Positions 1 through 5,027 of a stretch of DNA of 6,820 bases are shown piece after piece. The notes beneath the pieces are model-generated. The model was not told the DNA's origin. It made no database searches and saw nothing but the letters and a program-made list of their open reading frames with translations. The translations under genes and the position numbers were made by a program. This DNA comes from Clostridia bacterium (GTDB lineage: Bacteria > Bacillota > Clostridia > Oscillospirales > Acutalibacteraceae). Positions within the stretch are counted from its first letter, which is position 1; every line of letters begins with the position of its first letter. The DNA lies in the NCBI GenBank assembly GCA_017442445.1, contig JAFRZS010000212.1:1-6820 (forward strand), given 5' to 3'.

Positions 1-622
1 TATAATCAATATCATTTATTGAATCCACAACTCTTGTTCCGCATTTTTCAAGCACGTGTCTTGACTGATGTCCGTTTGCAATTAAGATGCAGTCAACACC
101 TATTTGTTTTGAAACTTCATAATCGTGTGTTGTGTCACCTAAGAAAACCGCTTTTTGCGGTTTTTCTTTTTTTATCCACTCTTTTGCAACTTCAACTTTA
201 CTGTATGCCCTGATATTATCAAGACCTAAAACCTCATCAAAATAATCATAAATTCCGAGTCTTTTTACCTGACCTTTGAGCATTTGAGTTTCCGTTGCGG
301 AGAGTATTATCTGTTTTATACCGGCTGATTTTATTTTTCTGAGCTTTTCTTCCACACCGTCAAAAACCTTTGCACTTTTTTCAAGCTCATTATAAATATC
401 AACCCATATCGGTGCTAATTCGTTGTAGCTTTCCTCTGTGGTTACGAGTCCCAATTTTCTGTAATAATCAATTATCGGAAAGTCAAAAACATCTCTGTAC
501 TGCGCTCTGCTTTCAAGCAAAGGCAGACCTTGTCTTTTCAAAAGCTCGTTTGCGCTTTTGATTCCTACATCAACATCATCAAAAATTGTTCCGTTAAAAT
601 CCCATATTACGTGTGAAAACAT
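1..622 (-). CDS. HAD-family hydrolase (phosphoglycolate phosphatase-like), 3' end missing
   Basis: Reading leftward from the ATG at 622, 207 codons stay open to the window edge, so the C-terminus lies outside; relatives are about 210-220 residues, so little is probably missing. An AGAGGT ribosome site sits just upstream. All four HAD motifs are visible: motif I WDFNGT (residues 7-12, nucleophile Asp8), motif II Ser108 after a hydrophobic strand (IILSAT), motif III Lys142, and motif IV GDTTHD (162-167). The region between motifs I and II (about 17-90) is helical, as expected for a C1 cap. The protein should be a cytoplasmic Mg-dependent phosphatase acting on a small phosphorylated metabolite; the substrate cannot be told. 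The usual second Asp of motif I is Asn10, as in a subgroup of HAD proteins with a W-D-x-N-G-T signature. The gene is divergent from dinB and shares its SOS-box-containing promoter region. Confidence 0.88.
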   Translation of the reverse strand, partial: MFSHVIWDFNGTIFDDVDVGIKSANELLKRQGLPLLESRAQYRDVFDFPIIDYYRKLGLVTTEESYNELAPIWVDIYNELEKSAKVFDGVEEKLRKIKSAGIKQIILSATETQMLKGQVKRLGIYDYFDEVLGLDNIRAYSKVEVAKEWIKKEKPQKAVFLGDTTHDYEVSKQIGVDCILIANGHQSRHVLEKCGTRVVDSINDIDY

Positions 623-632
623 AAATTACCTC

Positions 633-661
633 TTTACATAACCGAACATTTGTGCTATTAT
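633..661 (+). promoter_or_regulatory. Sigma-A promoter of dinB
   Basis: A -35 hexamer TTTACA (633-638) is separated by exactly 17 bp from a -10 hexamer TATTAT (656-661). The -10 is preceded by TG at 653-654, giving an extended -10. The predicted start site is near 668, about 40 bases before the dinB ATG. One LexA-like box lies in the spacer and a better one covers the start site, so repressor binding would block polymerase directly. Confidence 0.75.
643..656. promoter_or_regulatory. Second, degenerate LexA-like box
   Basis: CGAAC-ATTT-GTGC has a perfect left half-site and one mismatch in the right half (GTGC for GTTC). It lies between the -35 and -10 of the dinB promoter. Its first 11 bases (643-653) are the exact reverse complement of 668-678 in the full LexA box, so the two sites form an inverted pair with centres about 22 bp apart, roughly two helical turns. 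Confidence 0.5.
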
Positions 662-685
662 ATATGAACAAATGTTCGTATTTTA
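657..685 (-). promoter_or_regulatory. Possible divergent promoter of the HAD hydrolase
   Basis: Read leftward, a perfect TATAAT occupies 662-657 and overlaps the dinB -10 on the other strand. The position 17 bp upstream holds only a weak -35 (TAAAAT, 685-680). The full LexA box falls in this spacer. The strong -10 and short distance to the ATG at 622 favour it; the poor -35 makes it uncertain. Confidence 0.4.
666..677. promoter_or_regulatory. LexA (SOS) box, full match to GAAC-N4-GTTC
   Basis: GAACAAATGTTC followed by G matches the Gram-positive LexA/DinR core GAAC-N4-GTTC. It lies immediately downstream of the dinB -10 hexamer and over the predicted transcription start. Error-prone polymerases are classical SOS genes, so site and gene agree. 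Confidence 0.8.
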
Positions 686-707
686 TTCTTGAAGGGAAGA
701 ATTATTT

Positions 708-1931
708 ATGTATGACAGAATAATTCTGCATTGTGACCTTAATAATTTTTTTGCTTCGGTAGAATGTCTTTCTCACCCCGAGCTTAAAAATTCGCCTGTC
801 GCAGTATGCGGAAACGAAAAAGAAAGACACGGAATAATTCTCGCAAAAAACGAGGTTGCGAAAGCTTACGGAGTAAAAACCGCCGAAGCTGTGTGGGAAG
901 CCAAGCTCAAATGTCCCAACCTCGTACTACTTCCGCCCCACTACGAAAAATATGAAATCTATTCAGCCTGTGCCCGACAGATTTATATGCAATATACCGA
1001 CATGGTTGAGCCTTTCGGTATAGACGAATGTTGGCTTGATGTCACGGGCAGTACCAATCTTTTCGGAAACGGATTTGAAATTGCCGAACAGATAAGAAAC
1101 GAAATGAAAGAACGGTTAGGACTTACCATTTCCGTCGGAGTCAGCTTCAATAAAATTTTTGCAAAGTTAGGAAGCGACCTGAAAAAACCTGATGCAACAT
1201 CTGTTATATCTCTTGATAATTTCCGCGAAATCGTATGGCCTCTCCCTGCATCTGATTTACTCGGTGTCGGACGCTCCACTTATTCAAGACTCAAAAGCAT
1301 CGGTGTTTTAACTATCGGAGATATCGTAACCGTCGGAGAAAAAACTCTTTCCCTTGTACTCGGCAAAAACGGTGTACGGCTTTTCCAATATGCTTCGGGA
1401 CTTGACAACTCCCGTGTACTGACCTTTGACGAAATGCCGCCCGTTAAAAGCGTCGGTAAGGGCACTACAACGCCTAAGGATATAGTAAGTCAAAAAGCGA
1501 TGAAAAACGTCTTATTGAGCCTCTGTGAGAAAGTATGCGCATCTTTAAGAAACATCAACGCTCTTGCAGGTACTGTGCAGGTTAGCATCAAGGATAAGAC
1601 TTTGTGTGTTACCGAGCATCAGCGCAGACTTATGCAACCTACACGGTTTCCTCTTGAGCTTATGCGTATAGGAATGGAGTTGATAAATGATATCTGGAAT
1701 GGTCAACCCATTCGTGCCGTGAGCATAAGAGCCTCGGATTTAATCGGCGAAAATGACGGCATACAGCTGTCGCTTGAAACCGATAATGAAAAATATGAAA
1801 TGCACGAAAGCCTTGAAATGAATATTGAAAAGCTCCGCAAACGGTACGGACGCGATATTATAAAAAGAGCCTCGCTTATGAACGACATTAAATATACTCC
1901 GACATTTTTGCCGCCCGGCTTCTTTCGATAA
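708..1931 (+). CDS. dinB: Y-family DNA polymerase IV (DinB-like translesion polymerase)
   Basis: This 407-residue protein has the length and layout of DinB. The palm holds the catalytic carboxylates Asp10 (HCDLNNFFASVE, residues 8-19) and Asp106-Glu107 (FGIDECWLDV). Phe15 aligns with the steric-gate Phe13 of E. coli DinB. The fingers carry RHGIILAKNEVAKAYGV; the thumb has a helix-hairpin-helix starting LLGVG (184-188); the little finger spans about 240-350. Near the C-terminus QLSLE (353-357) lies where relatives often have a QLSLF-type sliding-clamp motif. It should extend primers past damaged template bases at low fidelity, tethered to the replication clamp. GGGAAG at 694-699 gives a ribosome site 8 bases before the ATG. 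The promoter carries LexA boxes, so induction by DNA damage is expected. It appears monocistronic, although I see no clear terminator after it. Subfamily assignment (PolY1-like against another Firmicutes DinB branch) is unresolved. Confidence 0.96.
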   Translation: MYDRIILHCDLNNFFASVECLSHPELKNSPVAVCGNEKERHGIILAKNEVAKAYGVKTAEAVWEAKLKCPNLVLLPPHYEKYEIYSACARQIYMQYTDMVEPFGIDECWLDVTGSTNLFGNGFEIAEQIRNEMKERLGLTISVGVSFNKIFAKLGSDLKKPDATSVISLDNFREIVWPLPASDLLGVGRSTYSRLKSIGVLTIGDIVTVGEKTLSLVLGKNGVRLFQYASGLDNSRVLTFDEMPPVKSVGKGTTTPKDIVSQKAMKNVLLSLCEKVCASLRNINALAGTVQVSIKDKTLCVTEHQRRLMQPTRFPLELMRIGMELINDIWNGQPIRAVSIRASDLIGENDGIQLSLETDNEKYEMHESLEMNIEKLRKRYGRDIIKRASLMNDIKYTPTFLPPGFFR

Positions 1932-1993
1932 TTATAGCACATATTCGGTTAAAAGTGACAAAAAATTAAAATTTATTTTGGCTTGATAATCTA

Positions 1994-2022
1994 TTTATTT
2001 TTCTGTTAAATTATGCTATACT
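1994..2022 (+). promoter_or_regulatory. Extended -10 promoter of the secreted ceramidase-like gene
   Basis: TATACT (2017-2022) is preceded by TG at 2014-2015, forming an extended -10. The -35 position, 17 bp upstream, holds only a weak TTTATT (1994-1999), as is common for extended -10 promoters. The predicted start is near 2029, inside a perfect 10-bp palindrome TTGAATTCAA (2022-2031). A strong AGGAGG ribosome site (2040-2045) follows, 8 bases before the ATG at 2054. Confidence 0.6.
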
Positions 2023-2053
2023 TGAATTCAATCAATAATAGGAGGAACGAAGC

Positions 2054-3850
2054 ATGAAAAAATCTAAAATCTTCAAAAAATTCATTTCCGTCTTGCTTTG
2101 TATCACAATGCTTTTACCTATGGGACTTATAGGAACACAGGCAGCTGATACTCAGACAGTTATGACTGAAACAGAAAGTGCCGACTCTCTTATCGGCTCT
2201 GTAAAAAGTGTCACCACTATCGCAAGAGCATTTTCCGGTCTCAAAGAGCCCCTTGAAAATGCAGGTGATGTATTCAAATACAACGATTTCGGAACAGCTC
2301 TCAAGAGAATTTTCTTTGATTATCTCTGCCTTATCGCACAGGCAGCATTTAAGGCTGTTTGCTCAATAATCCCCACACCTCCTTCAATGGAAGGCTACGA
2401 GGATTATAAGTCCGAAAACTTCTACAAAGGACACAAGACTCAGCTTGATGCTCCTGCAGAAGGCGCAAAATGGTCCTTAGGTTATGCTAACGGAAGCCTT
2501 ATCCCCGCTGACTTTGAAGCAGGTAAGTATTTCATGGGCGGTTCTTTGCAGGTTAAAAACCTCACCGCAACTGAAATTGTTGACGACATGAAAATCAGAG
2601 TTACCTGCATTGATGACGGTTCAGGCAGAGGTTCTGTTGTATTGGCAGTTATCGACGGTATCGGTATCTCAAGCACAGATGTACGCAGAATCCGTGCCGC
2701 TGTTGCTGATTTTGCTGCTGAGAACAATATCGTAAGCATCAATGTTTCTGCAACACATTGTCACAGCTGTATTGACATTCAGGGCTTTGGCAGTCCGTTC
2801 ATTTCAACACTTTTACACAACTGGATCAAAAATGCAAACGCACCGAGTGTTGATGCTCTCTCAGGCAGAAACAAGTCCTTCATGAACAATCTTTACAAGG
2901 TTGCCGCAAGATGCATAAAGAGTGCTTACAACGATATGGAAACAGGTGAACTTTATCATTCAACAGCAGATGCAACAGGCTATATGAATGACAAGGTAGC
3001 TCCGATTTCACTTATCACAGATATCACAAGCCTTCGCTTCCAGCCTGACAATGCTGCTTCCGAGGGTACATATCTCATCAGCATGGCTGACCACCCGACA
3101 CAGCTTCCTCACACAAAGAATACAAAAGTATCTTCCGACTATATCTACTACATGGAAGAAACCTTCAACAAAGCAGGTTATAACATGATATTCTTCCAGG
3201 GCGCAGGCGGTGCTGTTTCCTCCAAGAGTATTAGTGGTATTGTGTTTGGTGTTGCTGAGATTATGGAAGAACTCAACATTCAGAACGACAGAGTTGCAAA
3301 GATGGTTGGCATGGGCAGAACTTTTGCGAACCTTGTTCTCAATATAGACAAGAAGACAGAAGAAAAACTTGCTCCCGTACTCAATGCTCGTCACAATGAA
3401 TTTGAAATCACTGAAATTGACAACTGGCTTCTTATCCTCGCATTGAAGATTGAGCTTCTCAACAACCGCTTATTCAAAACAGGCGAAGGTGATGAAGATA
3501 TGGTATTCATCACAGAGGTCGGCTACATTGAATTCGGCAACCGTTTCGCATTCGGTCTTATGCCCGCAGAGCTTTATCCCGAAATTGAAATCGGCGGTGC
3601 GGCAGGTATTGAAGATTCACGTAATAACACTCCTTGGGATCTCACTCCTATGAGAGAGCTCGTTGACGAAAACATTGAGCTTCGTTCAATCTGCTTTGCA
3701 AACGATACAGTAGGTTATGTTCTTCCGTCAAATGACTGGGTATTCTTCAGCGACGAAACTCCTGAAGACACACTCCTTTCAGCAGGCGGCGACATTGACA
3801 AGACTTTGCTTGACGCATTCAACGATGTAGTCAACAACTGGACTTATTGA
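2054..3850 (+). CDS. Secreted neutral/alkaline ceramidase-like amidohydrolase
   Basis: A 598-residue exported protein. Residues 1-31 form a Sec signal peptide: Lys-rich start, hydrophobic core about 10-27, and TQAA cleavage region. Residues 32-138 are an extra segment with a hydrophobic stretch around 84-106. From about 139 the protein resembles the neutral ceramidase N-terminal domain (PF04734). By comparison with Pseudomonas ceramidase I assign zinc ligands His235 (THCHS), His347 (DHPTQ), Glu506 (MPAEL) and Tyr555 (VGYV), with Ser389 (GAVSS) as the likely nucleophile; their order and approximate spacing fit. The family hydrolyses N-acyl bonds of sphingolipids. Canonical THTHSGP and GDxSPN are altered here, and the usual C-terminal Ig-like domain is absent, so the substrate could be another amide. 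The gene seems monocistronic with a strong ribosome site. Its codon choice (more GGC/GGT, ACA, GCA) differs by eye from dinB. Family assignment is fairly secure; activity is inferred. Confidence 0.75.
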   Translation: MKKSKIFKKFISVLLCITMLLPMGLIGTQAADTQTVMTETESADSLIGSVKSVTTIARAFSGLKEPLENAGDVFKYNDFGTALKRIFFDYLCLIAQAAFKAVCSIIPTPPSMEGYEDYKSENFYKGHKTQLDAPAEGAKWSLGYANGSLIPADFEAGKYFMGGSLQVKNLTATEIVDDMKIRVTCIDDGSGRGSVVLAVIDGIGISSTDVRRIRAAVADFAAENNIVSINVSATHCHSCIDIQGFGSPFISTLLHNWIKNANAPSVDALSGRNKSFMNNLYKVAARCIKSAYNDMETGELYHSTADATGYMNDKVAPISLITDITSLRFQPDNAASEGTYLISMADHPTQLPHTKNTKVSSDYIYYMEETFNKAGYNMIFFQGAGGAVSSKSISGIVFGVAEIMEELNIQNDRVAKMVGMGRTFANLVLNIDKKTEEKLAPVLNARHNEFEITEIDNWLLILALKIELLNNRLFKTGEGDEDMVFITEVGYIEFGNRFAFGLMPAELYPEIEIGGAAGIEDSRNNTPWDLTPMRELVDENIELRSICFANDTVGYVLPSNDWVFFSDETPEDTLLSAGGDIDKTLLDAFNDVVNNWTY

Positions 3851-3885
3851 AACGCGCAAAGCACATAAATCCTTTTCAATTTTTC

Positions 3886-3941
3886 GGCTCCCTTGTGTAA
3901 AGGGAGCTGTCATTTTCGTAAGGAAATGACTGAGGGATTGT
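3886..3941. repeat. Double-hairpin intergenic palindromic repeat (REP/MITE-like)
   Basis: Two adjacent hairpins fill this stretch. The first has stem GCTCCCTT / AAGGGAGC (3887-3894 with 3900-3907) and loop GTGTA. The second has a 9-bp stem (3909-3917 with 3922-3930, one G-T pair) and a GTAA tetraloop of GNRA form. The tail TGAGGGATTGT (3931-3941) follows. From memory, elements with this same first hairpin, a variable second stem and this tail recur between genes in many Clostridia genomes; only one copy is in this window, so the repeat nature is recalled rather than shown. It separates the ceramidase-like gene from azlC. Confidence 0.6.
3887..3916 (+). terminator. Possible weak terminator of the ceramidase-like gene
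   Basis: The 8-bp GC-rich hairpin of the repeat lies 36 bases after the stop at 3850. It is followed only by TGTCATTTT, a poor U-tract, so termination is likely to be partial at best. No better terminator is seen between this gene and azlC. Confidence 0.3.
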
Positions 3942-3959
3942 AACCTGAAAACGAGGTTA
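3941..3959 (+). promoter_or_regulatory. Small hairpin enclosing the azlC ribosome site
   Basis: TAACCT (3941-3946) and AGGTTA (3954-3959) form a perfect 6-bp stem around a 7-base loop. The right arm contains most of the azlC Shine-Dalgarno GAGGT (3953-3957), which sits 10 bases before the ATG at 3968. The fold would compete with ribosome binding, but it is short and may be chance. Confidence 0.35.
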
Positions 3960-3967
3960 ACTTAATT

Positions 3968-4705
3968 ATGAAACCATATTCCATCAGAGAAAAACAGAAT
4001 AGAGAAATACTCAGGCAAGGTATGAAAGACGGTATCCCGATTGCATTGGGATATCTTGCTGTTTCATTTTCATTGGGTATTGCGGCAAAGAATGCAGGAC
4101 TCAACGAAGCACAGGGATTTATCGCAAGTTTTTTATGTACCGCGTCTGCGGGTGAATATGTCGGCTTTACGCTTATCGGCGCATCAGCGACCTTAATAGA
4201 AATTGCACTTGCAACATTAGTTGCAAATGCAAGATATATTCTTATGAGCTGTGCTATGAGCCAAAGGCTTGACCCGAAAATGCCGTTTTTCCACCGCTTT
4301 CTTATGTCCTTGCACGTCACCGATGAAATCTTCGGTATTTCAATCGCAAGAGACGGTTATCTGAATCCCAATTACAGCTACGGTGCCGCCGCAGTTTCGG
4401 TACCGGCGTGGGCAATCGGAACATCGTTAGGAATACTCGCAGGTAACATTCTTCCTATGCGTTTAGTCAGCGCTTTCTCCGTTGCACTTTACGGAATGTT
4501 CCTTGCAATCATCATTCCGCCTGCAAGAAAAAACAAGGTTATCGCAGGACTTATTATCGTCTGCTTTACCCTGAGTTTTGCATCAAATTATATTCCATAT
4601 TTCTGCGAATTGTCAGAGGGAATGAGAACAATAATTCTCACCGTTTTACTCTCCTCCCTTGCCGCTTTAATCTTCCCGAAAAAGGAGGATGAAAGCGATG
4701 AGTAA
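3968..4705 (+). CDS. azlC: AzlC-family branched-chain amino acid exporter, large subunit
   Basis: A 245-residue integral membrane protein with the AzlC/YgaZ layout. A short cytoplasmic head (1-20) is followed by hydrophobic segments near 22-40, 50-72, 76-96, 138-160, 165-186, 190-207 and 220-236. Family-type stretches are DGIPIALGYLAVSFSLG (21-37), NARYILMS (87-94) and SLHVTDEIFGIS (114-125). With AzlD it forms a two-part permease that exports branched-chain amino acids or their analogues. The ATG at 3968 is preferred because GAGG lies 11 bases upstream and the head length suits the family; Met19 is a weaker alternative. The 3' end overlaps azlD. No convincing promoter of its own is visible, so it may depend on readthrough past the upstream repeat or on a promoter I cannot recognise. 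Confidence 0.92.
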   Translation: MKPYSIREKQNREILRQGMKDGIPIALGYLAVSFSLGIAAKNAGLNEAQGFIASFLCTASAGEYVGFTLIGASATLIEIALATLVANARYILMSCAMSQRLDPKMPFFHRFLMSLHVTDEIFGISIARDGYLNPNYSYGAAAVSVPAWAIGTSLGILAGNILPMRLVSAFSVALYGMFLAIIIPPARKNKVIAGLIIVCFTLSFASNYIPYFCELSEGMRTIILTVLLSSLAALIFPKKEDESDE

Positions 4706-5000
4706 TTATATTTATATTGCGGTAATGTTTCTTGTCACTTATCTTATAAGAGTGATTCCCCTGACCGCAATCAGAAGCAAAATAAAAAACAAATTCTTCA
4801 ATTCATTTTTATATTATGTACCCTATGTAACACTCGCAGTTATGACCTTCCCTGCAATCACCGCCGCCACCAACAGTACAATTTCAGGTGTCGCCGCTTT
4901 GGTTGTCGGAATCTTAGTCGCATGGCTCGGCTTTGATTTATTCAAAACCGCCCTCACCTGTTGTGTTACGGTATTTATTTTAGAACTTTTCCTCATATAA
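4698..5000 (+). CDS. azlD: AzlD-family small subunit of branched-chain amino acid exporter
   Basis: A 100-residue, highly hydrophobic protein with about four membrane segments (roughly 4-22, 37-55, 62-80, 82-99). It carries the family-typical TYLIRVIPL near the N-terminus and a YVPYVTLAVM segment. It partners AzlC, as YgaH does YgaZ. The start at 4698 is chosen over the upstream in-frame ATG at 4689. The strong AAAGGAGG (4681-4688) touches the 4689 codon directly but is 9 bases from 4698. With this start the gene overlaps the azlC stop by 8 bases, implying translational coupling and 1:1 subunit synthesis. It ends at a strong terminator. Confidence 0.92.
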   Translation: MSNYIYIAVMFLVTYLIRVIPLTAIRSKIKNKFFNSFLYYVPYVTLAVMTFPAITAATNSTISGVAALVVGILVAWLGFDLFKTALTCCVTVFILELFLI

Positions 5001-5027
5001 AAAAGCACCCTCGCGGGTGCTTTTTTT
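4999..5027. terminator. Bidirectional intrinsic terminator between azlD and the alpha-galactosidase
   Basis: AAAAGCACCC (5001-5010) pairs with GGGTGCTTTT (5015-5024) around a TCGC loop. Seven T follow on the + strand (5021-5027), and the A-run at the left gives a matching T-run on the - strand. It starts at the azlD stop codon and directly follows the stop of the convergent gene, so it serves both. Confidence 0.93.

Noticed and set aside
19..561. Small rightward open frames in the first 560 bases
   Set aside because: They lie antisense to the HAD gene, which has all four family motifs; they have no ribosome sites and low-complexity, Cys/Phe/Leu-rich translations.
983..1942. Leftward open frames within dinB
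   Set aside because: They are shadows of a well-recognised polymerase and have no ribosome sites or family features.
1932..1980. Terminator after dinB
   Set aside because: The region has only AT-only self-complementarity and no GC-rich stem with a T-run.
2482..3394. Leftward open frames of 86 and 128 codons inside the secreted enzyme gene
   Set aside because: They are antisense to a long coding region with recognisable active-site residues; no ribosome site or promoter was seen for them.
3910..4320. Leftward 136-codon frame over the start of azlC
   Set aside because: It is the complement of membrane segments of AzlC and overlaps the intergenic repeat; there is no independent support.
4689..4697. 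Upstream ATG of azlD as the true start
   Set aside because: The strong AAAGGAGG abuts this ATG with no spacer, whereas the ATG at 4698 is 9 bases away and gives the usual azlC-azlD overlap.
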